This document shows positions 14,337-22,571 of a stretch of 50,410 nt of DNA, piece after piece. The position numbers and the translations under genes are program-made. Position 1 is the stretch's first letter. Each line of letters starts with the position of its first letter. Origin of the DNA: Oscillospiraceae bacterium (lineage in GTDB: Bacteria > Bacillota > Clostridia > Oscillospirales > Oscillospiraceae); assembly GCA_902778115.1 (NCBI GenBank), contig CACYWG010000014.1, positions 1 to 50,410 on the forward strand, written 5' to 3'. Below the pieces are notes generated by a model, which was not told where the DNA came from, ran no database searches, and saw nothing but the letters and a program-made list of their open reading frames with translations.

Positions 14337-15701
14337 ATGCCGGAAAACAAGATCAGATCCATCGACCGGGACAGCCCCCTGCGTCACAGGGCGGAGCCGG
14401 GCGACGTGCTGCTTTCGATCAACGGCCATCGGATCATCGACGTGCTCGATTACAAATACTTCGCCTATGACCGCGAGCTTGCGCTGCGCCTGCGCCGGCC
14501 GGACGGCACGGAGTACGAGCTGCAGGTGCACAAGCCGGAGGGCGGCGACCTGGGCCTGGATTTCGAGAGTTATCTGATGGACCGGCCCCGTTCCTGCGCC
14601 AACGCCTGCGTCTTCTGCTTCATCGACCAGCTGCCGAAGGGCATGCGCCCGACGATGTACTTCAAGGACGACGACGCGCGCCTGAGCTTTCTGCTCGGCA
14701 ATTACATCACGCTCACGAACCTCTCGCAGCGTGAGATCGAGCGCATCATCGCCCTGCACATCAGCCCCATCAACGTCTCCGTCCACACCACGAACCCAGA
14801 GCTTCGCCGCCGGATGCTGAAGAACAAACGCGCGGGCGAGACGATCGAGGTGATGCGGCGCTTTGCCGCGTCCGGCATCGTGATGAACTGCCAGATCGTC
14901 TGCTGCCCCGGTTGGAACGACGGGGAAGAGCTTCTTCGCACGATGCGCGAGCTGGAGGAGATGTACCCCGGCGTGCACAGCGTGTCGATCGTGCCGGTCG
15001 GCCTGACGAAATACCGCGAGGGGCTCGAGAAGCTCACGCCCTTCACACCGGAGCACGCGGCGGAGACCCTGGACATGGTCACGGCCTTTGGCGACGAGTG
15101 CCTTCGTAAGCACGGCACCCGCATCTTCTTCTGCGGCGACGAGATGTATCTGCTTGCCGGCCGGGAGCTGCCGCCGGACGAGTTTTACGAGGAGCACACG
15201 CAGCTCGAAAACGGCGTGGGCATGCTGCGGCTGCTGGAGACGGAGTTCAAATCCGCACTGCGGCTCTCGGACGAGCCGGACGGCGTTCCCTTTGCCATCG
15301 CCACGGGCGTATCGGCCGCGCCGTATTTTCAGCGCCTGCTGGATCTGGCAAAGGAGAAATATCCCAAGCTCGACGGCCGGGTTTACGCCATCGTCAATGA
15401 CTTCTTCGGCCACAGCATCAACGTGTCCGGCCTCATCACCGGGCAGGATCTGATCGCGCAGCTGAAGGACCGGGACATCGGCCGCAGGCTTCTGATCTCG
15501 CAGAACATGCTGCGCCGCCAGGAGATGGATTTCCTGGATGATATCACGCTGGCCGAGGCGTCAAAGGCCCTCGGCGTGCCGATCTATCCCGTCGAGCAGG
15601 ACGGCTTTGCCCTCTGGGACGCGATGGCCGGCGAGCTGCCGGAGATCCGTCTGCCCGGGCAGAGCGAAAACACCGAGTACTATCAGTACAACCAGAACTG
15701 A
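14337..15701 (+). CDS. DUF512 radical SAM protein with PDZ-like N-terminus
   Basis: A 454-residue conserved protein. A PDZ-like segment (about 15-65: AEPGDVLLSINGHRIIDVLD) precedes a radical SAM core with the CxxxCxxC-type cluster motif CANACVFCFIDQLPKGMR. DUF512 forms the C-terminal half (IVPVGLTKYREGLEKL, FFCGDEMYLLAGRELPP, GVPFAIATGVSAAPYF). The family is common in Clostridia, where it often lies just upstream of der; its reaction is unknown. ATG 14337 follows GGCGAGGCG; the frame upstream runs into the rpmF terminator. It lies 9 bases before the Nudix gene and is probably co-expressed with der. Confidence 0.9.
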   Translation: MPENKIRSIDRDSPLRHRAEPGDVLLSINGHRIIDVLDYKYFAYDRELALRLRRPDGTEYELQVHKPEGGDLGLDFESYLMDRPRSCANACVFCFIDQLPKGMRPTMYFKDDDARLSFLLGNYITLTNLSQREIERIIALHISPINVSVHTTNPELRRRMLKNKRAGETIEVMRRFAASGIVMNCQIVCCPGWNDGEELLRTMRELEEMYPGVHSVSIVPVGLTKYREGLEKLTPFTPEHAAETLDMVTAFGDECLRKHGTRIFFCGDEMYLLAGRELPPDEFYEEHTQLENGVGMLRLLETEFKSALRLSDEPDGVPFAIATGVSAAPYFQRLLDLAKEKYPKLDGRVYAIVNDFFGHSINVSGLITGQDLIAQLKDRDIGRRLLISQNMLRRQEMDFLDDITLAEASKALGVPIYPVEQDGFALWDAMAGELPEIRLPGQSENTEYYQYNQN

Positions 15702-15710
15702 GAGGAAATC

Positions 15711-16190
15711 ATGGCACAGGATATCTGCGTGCCCGTGGGAGACGGCTATGTCAACGTCCGTGTCGGCGCGATCATTGAAAAAGACGGAAAGATCCTGATG
15801 GTCACGAACGAAAGCGTCGACTATTACTACTCCGTCGGCGGCCGGATCCATCTCGGCGAGAGCGCCGGGGACGCTGTGCGCCGCGAGGTGCTGGAGGAGA
15901 CCGGCTGCGCCATGGAGATCGATCGCCTCGGCTTCATCCATGAGGATTTCTTCATCGGCGATTCCATGGCCAAACAGGGAAAGCTGATCCATGAGATCGG
16001 ATTTTACTTTTATATGAAGACCCCGGCGGACTTTGCGCCTCACGCCGAAAACCTGGAGGCGGAGGGCCGGGGCGAGCATCTGGAATGGGTCTCGCCCGAC
16101 ACGGAAAAGACGGTGTTTCCCGCCTTCTTTCGCACAGAGCTGGCAAAGCCCGTCCAAACTGTCCGCCATATTGTGACGGATGAAAGATAG
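15711..16190 (+). CDS. Nudix hydrolase
   Basis: A 159-residue Nudix pyrophosphohydrolase. The Nudix box GGRIHLGESAGDAVRREVLEETG (positions about 44-67) fits GX5EX7REUXEEXGU with all metal-binding glutamates. The remaining parts are strands around it (VGAIIEKDGKILMV, IHEIGFYFYMK). The substrate (nucleotide, dinucleotide or sugar nucleotide) cannot be assigned. SD GAGAGG precedes the ATG, 9 bases after the DUF512 gene. A heptamer repeat tract follows before der. Confidence 0.92.
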   Translation: MAQDICVPVGDGYVNVRVGAIIEKDGKILMVTNESVDYYYSVGGRIHLGESAGDAVRREVLEETGCAMEIDRLGFIHEDFFIGDSMAKQGKLIHEIGFYFYMKTPADFAPHAENLEAEGRGEHLEWVSPDTEKTVFPAFFRTELAKPVQTVRHIVTDER

Positions 16191-16263
16191 TTCTTAGTGC
16201 TTAGTTCTTAGTGCTTAGTGCTCAGAAAACGCTTTGCCGTTTATCTCCTAAGAACTACGCACT
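16189..16263. repeat. Heptamer tract with inverted heptamers downstream
   Basis: Five heptamers AGTTCTT, AGTGCTT, AGTTCTT, AGTGCTT and AGTGCTC (16189-16223), a 26-base spacer, then inverted heptamers AAGAACT and ACGCACT (16250-16263). The longest arm pair is TAGTTCTTAG (16188-16197) with CTAAGAACTA (16248-16257). A related tract lies at 1833-1867. Confidence 0.7.
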
Positions 16264-16281
16264 CATAAAGGAAGTGATTCT

Positions 16282-17607
16282 ATGTCCAGACCCCTGGTCG
16301 CCATTGTCGGGCGGCCCAACGTGGGCAAATCCATGCTTTTTAACCGCCTGACCGGGCAGAGACTCTCCATCGTGGAGGATACGCCCGGCGTCACGCGCGA
16401 CCGCATCTACGCGCCCTGCGAGTGGAATGGCCGGACCTTCGACATGGTCGATACCGGCGGCATCGAGCCCTCGACCGACAGCGAGATCCTGCTGTTCATG
16501 CGCGAGCAGGCGCAGATCGCCATCGACGCGGCCACCGTGATCGTTCTGGTGGCGGACATCCGCACCGGCGTGACCGCGGCGGACAAGGACGTGGCCAATA
16601 TGCTGCTGCGCGCGAAAAAGCCCGTGGTGCTGGCCGTCAACAAGGCCGATTCCACCGGCGCCACCGATCCGGCGATTTACGAGTTCTATTCGCTTGGCCT
16701 GGGCGATCCGATCCCCGTGTCCGCCATCCACGGCCACGGCACCGGCGAGGTGCTCGACGAGTGCATGAAGTACTTCCCGCCTGCCGAGGAGGACGAGGAA
16801 GAGGACGACACGATCAAGGTCGCCGTCATCGGCAAGCCGAACGTCGGCAAGTCCTCGCTCGTCAACCGCATCCTGGGCGAAAAGCGCCTGATCGTCAGCG
16901 ACATGGCGGGCACGACCCGCGACGCGGTGGACACGCTGGTGGAAAACCAGTACGGCCGCTACACCTTCATCGACACGGCGGGTATTCGCCGTAAGTCAAG
17001 GGTGGAGGAGCGCGTGGAGAAGTTTTCCGTCATGCGCGCGCAGCTTGCGATCGAGCGGGCGGACGTGTGCCTGATCCTGATCGACGCGCGCGACGGCGTC
17101 ACCGAGCAGGACACCAAGATCGCGGGGCTTGCCCATGAGGCGGGCAAGGCCAGCATCGTCGTCGTCAACAAGTGGGACCTGGTCGAAAAGGAGACCGGCA
17201 CGCTGGAGAAAAAGCGCAAGGACGTGATGCGCGACCTGAGCTTCATGAGCTACGCGCCCGTGCTCTTCATCTCCGCCCTGACCGGCCAGCGCATCGAGCG
17301 CCTTTTCGAGCTCATCAACTTCGTCAATGACCAGAGCAGCATGCGCATCACTACCGGCATGCTCAACAATGTCCTGGCCGACGCGCAGGCGCGCGTGCAG
17401 CCGCCCACGGACAAGGGCCGCCGTCTGAAGATCTATTACATGACCCAGACCGGCATCAAGCCGCCCAACTTCGTGATCTTCTGCAACTCGAAGGAGCTGT
17501 TCCACTTCTCTTACCAGCGCTACATCGAAAACCAGATCCGGGCGGTCTTTGGGCTGGAGGGTACGCCGGTGCGCATCGTGATCCGGCAGAAAGGAGACAA
17601 GGAATGA
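16282..17607 (+). CDS. der: Ribosome biogenesis GTPase Der (EngA)
   Basis: Essential double GTPase needed for 50S subunit assembly. All parts are present in 441 residues. G-domain 1 has GRPNVGKSMLFN, DTPGVTRDR, DTGG and NKAD. An acidic linker (PAEEDEEEDD) follows, then G-domain 2 with GKPNVGKSSLVN, DMAGTTRDA, DTAG and NKWD, and the C-terminal KH-like domain ends at IVIRQKGDKE. Ser replaces the usual second Thr in P-loop 1, which is common. SD GGAAGTG lies before the ATG at 16282. Its stop overlaps the plsY start (ATGA). Confidence 0.97.
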   Translation: MSRPLVAIVGRPNVGKSMLFNRLTGQRLSIVEDTPGVTRDRIYAPCEWNGRTFDMVDTGGIEPSTDSEILLFMREQAQIAIDAATVIVLVADIRTGVTAADKDVANMLLRAKKPVVLAVNKADSTGATDPAIYEFYSLGLGDPIPVSAIHGHGTGEVLDECMKYFPPAEEDEEEDDTIKVAVIGKPNVGKSSLVNRILGEKRLIVSDMAGTTRDAVDTLVENQYGRYTFIDTAGIRRKSRVEERVEKFSVMRAQLAIERADVCLILIDARDGVTEQDTKIAGLAHEAGKASIVVVNKWDLVEKETGTLEKKRKDVMRDLSFMSYAPVLFISALTGQRIERLFELINFVNDQSSMRITTGMLNNVLADAQARVQPPTDKGRRLKIYYMTQTGIKPPNFVIFCNSKELFHFSYQRYIENQIRAVFGLEGTPVRIVIRQKGDKE

Positions 17608-18248
17608 AATACTGGGTTTTCTCCGTTCTCGCGGCGCTGCTGGCCTATACGGCGGGCTGCCTGAAGAGCACCGTCCTGGCCTCCAACTTTGTCTTCCATA
17701 AAAATCTCCGCCGCCTCGGCTCCGGCAACGTTTTTATCTCCAACTTCCGCCGCATCTACGGCTGGAAGGGCGCGCTGAAGCTCGCGCTGGTGGAGCTGGC
17801 GCTGGATCTGCTGCCGCTGGCCTTCGGCGCGCTGCTGTTCAAGTCCGGCCAGCACAGCGCGATCGGTGCGACGCTTGCCGGCGTCTGCCTGGTGCTGGGC
17901 CGTCTGTATCCGGCCTCCTACGGCTTTCGCGGCAGTCATGCGATCATCCCGCTGGTCCTGACGGGCTTCTTCATCGAGGCCTCCATCGGCGTCGCGCTGC
18001 TGGTCGTGGCGGTCGCCGTCGTCTGGCTCAGCCGCTATTTCTCCCTCGGCGCGATCGTCTGCGCGCTGGTGTTGATCATCACGGCCGTGCTGATGGTCGA
18101 TGATGTGCTGACCATGCGCCTCAGCATCATCGCCGCCGCGCTTGTGATCGTTTACCACATCCCCGCTATGCTGCGGATGCTCAAAAAGACCGAGCCGCGC
18201 CTGAGCTTCGAGCAGGACATCAGCTATAAATTTGACGAAAAATTTTGA
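17604..18248 (+). CDS. plsY: PlsY-like glycerol-3-phosphate acyltransferase, divergent
   Basis: A 214-residue multi-pass membrane protein in the usual plsY place after der. PlsY transfers acyl groups from acyl-phosphate to glycerol-3-phosphate. Motif 1 is recognisable but altered (LGSGNVFISNFRRIYG; typical is SGNPGATNxxR). Motif 2 is badly changed: GRLYPASYGFRGSHAII in place of GHxFPxxxxFKGGKGVAT, so the glycine-rich phosphate loop and its lysine are lost. Motif 3 is reduced to YHIPAMLRMLKKTE. About five hydrophobic segments remain. It is either a diverged paralog or a changed enzyme. Start overlaps the der stop, so it is coupled to der. Confidence 0.75.
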   Translation: MKYWVFSVLAALLAYTAGCLKSTVLASNFVFHKNLRRLGSGNVFISNFRRIYGWKGALKLALVELALDLLPLAFGALLFKSGQHSAIGATLAGVCLVLGRLYPASYGFRGSHAIIPLVLTGFFIEASIGVALLVVAVAVVWLSRYFSLGAIVCALVLIITAVLMVDDVLTMRLSIIAAALVIVYHIPAMLRMLKKTEPRLSFEQDISYKFDEKF

Positions 18249-18263
18249 ATCCCGCTTATCAAA

Positions 18264-18305
18264 ACAGCGCCGCGGACCGATTTCGGCTCGCGGCGCTGTC
18301 TGTCT
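18264..18305 (+). terminator. Hairpin after plsY-like gene (weak terminator)
   Basis: ACAGCGCCGCG (18264-18274) pairs with CGCGGCGCTGT (18289-18299) around a 14-base loop. The T tract is poor (CTGTCTT). Confidence 0.5.
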
Positions 18306-18339
18306 TCCCGGGCTTCTCTCCGAACTCCGAATTATCTCC

Positions 18340-18408
18340 GTAGGGGCCGACGCCCTCGGCGGCCCGCTCCCTCGTGTTTTCTCCGCAGGGACGATTCACG
18401 AATCGCCC
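18340..18408 (+). repeat. Two GTAGGGGC-family repeats in tandem
   Basis: 18340-18366 is the GTAGGGGCCGACGCCCTCGG unit (inverted copy at 1703-1728). 18384-18408 is a diverged copy of the unit at 506-530 with the palindrome CGATTCACGAATCG. Confidence 0.75.
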
Positions 18409-18421
18409 GCCTCTGAAAAAC

Positions 18422-18456
18422 AAGAAAAATCCGCCCTCTCGAGGCGGATTTTTCTT
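18422..18456. terminator. Bidirectional terminator
   Basis: AAGAAAAATCCGCC (18422-18435) pairs with GGCGGATTTTTCTT (18443-18456), 7-base loop. It ends the minus-strand tatD operon 4 bases after its last stop codon and can also stop plus-strand transcription. Confidence 0.9.
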
Positions 18457-18459
18457 CGC

Positions 18460-18852
18460 TCAGAAGCTCACGCTCCTCGGCGCGTCGGTGAAGGAGTAGA
18501 AGGTGGCGGTGGCGTTGCGGAGGTACCAGACCTCGGTGTTGCCGTCGTCGGGGGAGTACATGGCCTGCAGGGAGGGATAGGCCTCCAGCATGCTCACGCG
18601 CGCCTCGCGGCGGTCGTCCACCGCGGCGCTGGCCTCAATGCGCAGCCAGCGGCCCCCATGCATGGCGCAGATCTCGATGCGGGGATTGGCGTGCATCTGG
18701 CGGGAGACGTCCTTGACCTTGCCGGTCTGGATATACAGCTTTCCGTCAAAGATGTTCACGGTGCCGAAGGGGCGCACCCGCGGCTGCCCGTCCTCGTCGG
18801 TGGCGAGGTAATAGGTGCCCGCAGCCTTCAAAAATTCATAGACTTCCTGCAT
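18460..18852 (-). CDS. Pyridoxamine 5'-phosphate oxidase-like (split-barrel flavin) protein
   Basis: A 130-residue split beta-barrel protein of the PNPOx-like family. Visible are the N-terminal VYEFLKAAGTYYLATDEDGQ, then PRVRPFGTVNIFDGKLYIQTG (the typical FMN-binding strand pair) and the VSRQMHANPRIEICAMHGGR segment. Members bind FMN, F420 or heme; the true substrate cannot be assigned. AAGGAG lies before ATG 18852. Last gene of the tatD operon; its start overlaps the end of the P-loop gene by 17 bases. Confidence 0.87.
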   Translation of the reverse strand: MQEVYEFLKAAGTYYLATDEDGQPRVRPFGTVNIFDGKLYIQTGKVKDVSRQMHANPRIEICAMHGGRWLRIEASAAVDDRREARVSMLEAYPSLQAMYSPDDGNTEVWYLRNATATFYSFTDAPRSVSF

Positions 18853-19369
18853 GTGCTGTTCTCCTTTCCTTTTCCAGCCAGCGGTCGATCTGCCGCTGGC
18901 TTTTCAATACGGCGCATTTGTCGCCGTACAGCTTCCGTTTTCGCTCAAATCCGGCCCGCTTTTTTGCGCTTCGGCCTCCCCACAGCACCCAGCGGACAAA
19001 TGCCGCGTCCAGCTTCTCTCTGCAGCCCTCGGCCATGTCCGGGCGGCTCTGCCCGCGGTAGGTCCGATAGCGCTTCACGACCCGCCAAAGCGAGGCAAGG
19101 CGTGGGAAGAGCAGCAGCACGACCCTGTCCGCCTCCTCCAGCCGCCGCTCCTGCAGCAGACCGGAGTAGTTGCCGTCGATCACCCAGCCTTCGTTTTCAT
19201 CCATGAAGTGCTGAACAACGGCCAGCTGCTCGTCCTTCGGACGCTCCTGCCAGTTTGGCAGGAACATCACCCTGTCCAGATGCAGCACCGGCACACCGTA
19301 GAGCTCGCCCAGTTCCCGGGCCAGCGTGGACTTGCCGGAGCCGGAATAACCGAGAATCGCGATCTTCAC
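18836..19369 (-). CDS. P-loop kinase-like protein (adenylate kinase/topology modulation type)
   Basis: A 177-residue P-loop NTPase. The first residues are VKIAILGYSGSGKSTLAREL (Walker A GYSGSGKST), followed by VLHLDRVMFLPNWQERP, a Walker-B-like ADRVVLLLFP and an arginine-rich lid-like region (RVVKRYRTYRGQSRPD). This pattern is found in small proteins annotated as DNA topology modulation protein FlaR or adenylate kinase-like; the substrate is not known. Start is GTG at 19369, overlapping the tatD stop as GTGA. A longer frame to 19414 lies entirely within tatD. Confidence 0.82.
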   Translation of the reverse strand: MKIAILGYSGSGKSTLARELGELYGVPVLHLDRVMFLPNWQERPKDEQLAVVQHFMDENEGWVIDGNYSGLLQERRLEEADRVVLLLFPRLASLWRVVKRYRTYRGQSRPDMAEGCREKLDAAFVRWVLWGGRSAKKRAGFERKRKLYGDKCAVLKSQRQIDRWLEKERRTAHAGSL

Positions 19370-20133
19370 GGCGCGTCCCCGATCCCAAACAGGCGTTTGC
19401 CGTTTTCGAGACACAGCTTGGCTGCCTCTTCGGCGCTCATGCCCTTGACCTCGCCGATCTTTTCCGCCACATAGACGAGATTGCGCGAGTCGTTGCGCCT
19501 GCCGCGCATTGGCACCGGGCTGAGATAGGGGCTGTCCGTCTCCATCAGGATGCGCTCAAGCGGGCAGAGCTCCAGCACCTCCAGCGCTCTGCGGGCGTTT
19601 TTGTAGGTGATCGGCCCGTCAAAGCCGAGATACCAGCCGAGCTTCAGCAGCTCCTCGGCCATTTCCGCGCTGCCGGAAAAGCAGTGGAACACGCCGCGCG
19701 CGCCCGGATAATCCCGCACGACGGCCAGACAGTCGCCGTGCGCGTCCCGGTCGTGGACGATGACGGGCTTATCCAGGTCCATTGCCAGTTCGATCTGCGC
19801 GCGAAACAGCGCCTGCTGCGCCTCCTTGTGCTCCTTGTCCCAGTAATAGTCCAGCCCGACCTCGCCGATCGCGACGCACTTCGGGTGCTGCGCCAGCGCC
19901 CGGATGACCGCCAGATCGCAGGGGTCGTGCGGCATCTCCTCCGGATGGACGCCGACGGCGGCGTAGACGAAGGGATATTTGTCCGCCAAAGCGAGGGCGG
20001 CGCGGCTCGACGGCGTGTCACAGCCTGGATCGACGATCAGCTCCACCCCGGCGGCATAGAGCGCCGGCAGCAGCTCGTCCCGGTCGGAGTCAAAATGGCG
20101 GTCGTCGTAATGCGCGTGCGTGTCAAAAAACAT
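19366..20133 (-). CDS. tatD: TatD-family metal-dependent hydrolase
   Basis: A 255-residue TIM-barrel hydrolase (amidohydrolase superfamily), a metal-dependent DNase in studied members. Metal ligands visible: FFDTHAHYDD (HxH), AIGEVGLDYYWD (Glu), VIVHDRDAHGD (His), GVFHCFSGS (His) and LMETDSPYLSPVPMRGRRN (Asp). ATG 20133 was chosen because AGGAGAG lies upstream; the frame extends to 20184 but runs through the promoter. First gene of the tatD, P-loop, PNPOx-like operon. Confidence 0.94.
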   Translation of the reverse strand: MFFDTHAHYDDRHFDSDRDELLPALYAAGVELIVDPGCDTPSSRAALALADKYPFVYAAVGVHPEEMPHDPCDLAVIRALAQHPKCVAIGEVGLDYYWDKEHKEAQQALFRAQIELAMDLDKPVIVHDRDAHGDCLAVVRDYPGARGVFHCFSGSAEMAEELLKLGWYLGFDGPITYKNARRALEVLELCPLERILMETDSPYLSPVPMRGRRNDSRNLVYVAEKIGEVKGMSAEEAAKLCLENGKRLFGIGDAP

Positions 20134-20155
20134 GGCAGTTCTCTCCTTATCCCTT

Positions 20156-20184
20156 ATTATATCGGATTTGACCCAATTATGCAA
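20156..20184 (-). promoter_or_regulatory. Sigma-A promoter of the tatD operon
   Basis: Minus strand: TTGCAT (20184-20179), 17-base spacer, TATAAT (20161-20156). Confidence 0.68.
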
Positions 20185-20218
20185 TAGGTTTACATAATGC
20201 CAAATTGGGAAATAGCCC

Positions 20219-20247
20219 TTGAAAAAGCGCCTGCGCCGGGGTATATT
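20219..20247 (+). promoter_or_regulatory. Sigma-A promoter of cstA
   Basis: TTGAAA (20219-20224), 17-base spacer, TATATT (20242-20247). Confidence 0.65.
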
Positions 20248-20262
20248 AAATTGTCAAGAAGT

Positions 20263-20281
20263 GGGCGGGGCAGCCCCGCCC
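20263..20281 (+). other. GC hairpin in the cstA leader
   Basis: GGGCGGGG-CAG-CCCCGCCC, an 8-bp stem that ends 7 bases before the SD. It lacks a T tract, so it is more likely a leader structure affecting translation or stability than a terminator. Confidence 0.5.
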
Positions 20282-20302
20282 TTATTCGGAGGAGTGACTG
20301 CT

Positions 20303-21973
20303 TTGAACGTGATTTTGATCCTCTTGGCCGCCATGGTCGTGCTGATCCTCGGCTGCCTGCTCTACGGCCGGGCTCTGGCGAAGACTTGGGGCATCGACCC
20401 TGCGCGCGAGACGCCCTCGCAGGACTGCTTTGACGGCAAGGACTTTGTGCCCACGCCGCCCGCCGTCGTGATGGGCCATCATTTTTCCTCGATCGCCGGG
20501 GCAGGCACGATCATCGGCACGGTCAAGGCCGCGGCCTTCGGTTGGCTGCCGGCGCTGATCTGGATCGTAGTCGGCGGCGTTTTCTTCGCCGCGGCGCACG
20601 ATTTCGGCGCGCTGTTTGCGTCGCTCCGGCACAAGGGCCGCTCCCTCGGCCGCGTGCTGCGGGAGACCGTGGGCGAGAAAGCCCAGCGGATCTTCACGGC
20701 CTTCGCGATGCTGGTGCTGGTGCTACTCGTGGCCTGCTTTACGAACGTCATCGCCGGCACCTTGTTCTGGCCGCATATAGATGGCATTGTATCCATCGGC
20801 GCCGGGCAGGTGACGCCGCAGGCCGGGACGGGCACCGCCTCGATCCTTTTCGTGCTGATCGGGCTGCTGTACGGATTCCTGGTCTTCCGCAAGAATCTGC
20901 CTATGATCCCGATGACGATCCTCTGCCTCGCGCTGATGGCGGGCAGCGTCTGGGCCGGATTGAACATCGGCCTGAACCTGCCTCCCTGGGCCTGGGTCGC
21001 CGTGATTGCCGTTTATCTCGTCGCGGCCTCGCTCGCGCCGGTCTGGGCGCTGCTGCAGCCGCGCGACTTCCTCAGCGCTTTCTTGCTCTGGGGCATGATG
21101 CTTGTCAGCCTCGTGGCGCTGCTGGTCCCGGCGCTGGGCGGGAAAACGGCCGCAATGCCCGCGGTGAATGAAGCCGCCTTCTCCGGCGGCGCACTGTTTT
21201 CGATGCTGAGCGTGATCGTCTTCGGCGGCGCGGTGTCCGGCTATAACGCCCTGATCGCCTCCGGCACGAGCTCGAAGCAGCTTGCCAACGAAAAGCACGC
21301 GCGCCCGGTCGCCGTCGGCTCCGTGATCCTCAACGCTGTGCTCGCACTGACCGTGCTGCTGGCAGTGCTCCCCGGGATCCCGGATCATCTCACCCCGCTC
21401 GAGGCCTTCGCCGCCGGCGTTGCCAACGCGGCCGGGAACCAGCTCGTCTACTACCTGATGATGGTCGCGGCCGTAACCTTCGCAATCACCACGCTCGACA
21501 CCTGCACGCGCCTGGCGCGCTACCTCTTTGCCGAGCTCTTCAACCCCGACAACCGCCGCCTGAAAAAGCTCGAGGGCGCGCAGCGCTTCTTCGCCACGCC
21601 GGCGGTCGGCACCGTGATCGTCGTACTGCTCGGCTGCGGCCTCAGCCTCGTGCGCGATCTGGACTGCCTCTGGGGCCTCTTCGGTGCGGCAAACCTGCTG
21701 CTGGCGGGTCTGGCGCTGATGATCGCAGCGATCTGGCTGCGCGGCGAGGGCAAAAAGACCGGGATGCTGGTCGTGCCGATGTTCCTGCTGCTGGCCGTCT
21801 CGCTGGCCTTCCTCGTGTGGAACGCTGTGCGTACGCTGACAGGGCTTGCGGGCTGGATCGATTGGCTGAGCCTGGGCCTTTCCGCCGTGCTGCTGGTGTT
21901 GGCCGTGATCCTGCTTGCGCAGGCTCTGCCCGTGCTCTTCGGCAAACAACAGCCGGAGGCGGAGGAGGAGTAA
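20303..21973 (+). CDS. cstA: Carbon starvation protein CstA family transporter
   Basis: A 556-residue multi-pass membrane protein (about 15 hydrophobic segments) of the CstA/YjiY family, which imports pyruvate or peptides in studied bacteria. Family signatures: VVMGHHFSSIAGAGTIIG near residue 50, VLRETVGEKAQRIFTAFAM, FGGAVSGYNALIASGTSSKQ and TLDTCTRLARYLFAELF near the C-terminal third. It is shorter than E. coli CstA (about 700 residues) but like other short Firmicutes forms. The start is TTG 20303 behind GGAGGAG; the earlier in-frame start is in the -35 box. The deacylase gene follows after one base. Confidence 0.9.
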   Translation: MNVILILLAAMVVLILGCLLYGRALAKTWGIDPARETPSQDCFDGKDFVPTPPAVVMGHHFSSIAGAGTIIGTVKAAAFGWLPALIWIVVGGVFFAAAHDFGALFASLRHKGRSLGRVLRETVGEKAQRIFTAFAMLVLVLLVACFTNVIAGTLFWPHIDGIVSIGAGQVTPQAGTGTASILFVLIGLLYGFLVFRKNLPMIPMTILCLALMAGSVWAGLNIGLNLPPWAWVAVIAVYLVAASLAPVWALLQPRDFLSAFLLWGMMLVSLVALLVPALGGKTAAMPAVNEAAFSGGALFSMLSVIVFGGAVSGYNALIASGTSSKQLANEKHARPVAVGSVILNAVLALTVLLAVLPGIPDHLTPLEAFAAGVANAAGNQLVYYLMMVAAVTFAITTLDTCTRLARYLFAELFNPDNRRLKKLEGAQRFFATPAVGTVIVVLLGCGLSLVRDLDCLWGLFGAANLLLAGLALMIAAIWLRGEGKKTGMLVVPMFLLLAVSLAFLVWNAVRTLTGLAGWIDWLSLGLSAVLLVLAVILLAQALPVLFGKQQPEAEEE

Positions 21974-21974
21974 G

Positions 21975-22532
21975 GTGTTCATTGACCAGACTCTGTATGT
22001 CGGGCGGCCTGCGGAGAAAAGGGAAGAGCGCGAGGATCGCTGCTACGACCTGCTCGACCGGCTCGGAGTGGCATACTTCCGCGTCGATCACGAGGCGGCG
22101 GAAAACATCCCGGACTGCGAGCTTGTCGAGGGCCTGCTCGGCTGCGGCATCTGCAAGAACCTGTTTCTCACCAACCGCCAGCAGACGGACTTTTATCTGC
22201 TCATCATGCCCGGTGAAAAGCCCTTCAAGACGAAGCTGCTGTCGAAGCAGATCGGTACGGCGCGGCTCTCCTTCGGCTCGCCGGCGGATATGGAGAGGCT
22301 CCTGGATCTGTATCCCGGCTCGGTGAGCGTGCTGGGGCTGATGAACGACCGGGAGGGCAAGGTGCAGCTGGTCATCGACCGGGAGCTGCTGGACGCGGCC
22401 GACTTCGGCTGCCACCCCTGCCGCAACACCTCCAGCCTGCGTTTTTCGACGAAGGCGCTGGTCGAGCAGATCCTGCCCGCCATGGGCCACGAACCGATCT
22501 ACGTCGATCTCCCCTGGGTGATCGAAGAATAA
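21975..22532 (+). CDS. YbaK/ProX-type aminoacyl-tRNA deacylase
   Basis: A 185-residue protein of the YbaK/prolyl-tRNA editing superfamily, in the PrdX (ProXp-like) branch that hydrolyses mischarged tRNA, typically Ala-tRNA(Pro). Visible: YFRVDHEAAENI, then KNLFLTNRQQTDFYLLIMPG with KPFKTKLLSKQIG carrying the conserved lysine, RLSFGSPADMERLL, PGSVSVLGLMND and CHPCRNTSSLRFS. Starts at GTG 21975, one base after the cstA stop, with GGAGGAGGAG as SD. The link to cstA is probably only operon sharing. Substrate inferred. Confidence 0.88.
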   Translation: MFIDQTLYVGRPAEKREEREDRCYDLLDRLGVAYFRVDHEAAENIPDCELVEGLLGCGICKNLFLTNRQQTDFYLLIMPGEKPFKTKLLSKQIGTARLSFGSPADMERLLDLYPGSVSVLGLMNDREGKVQLVIDRELLDAADFGCHPCRNTSSLRFSTKALVEQILPAMGHEPIYVDLPWVIEE

Positions 22533-22568
22533 CAGGAAAGGGAATGCGGACGCATTCCCTTTCCTGTT
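22531..22568. terminator. Bidirectional terminator between convergent genes
   Basis: An 18-bp perfect stem (22531-22548 with 22551-22568), 2-base loop, with T-rich ends on both strands; the stem starts inside the deacylase stop codon. Confidence 0.92.
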
Positions 22569-22571
22569 TTG

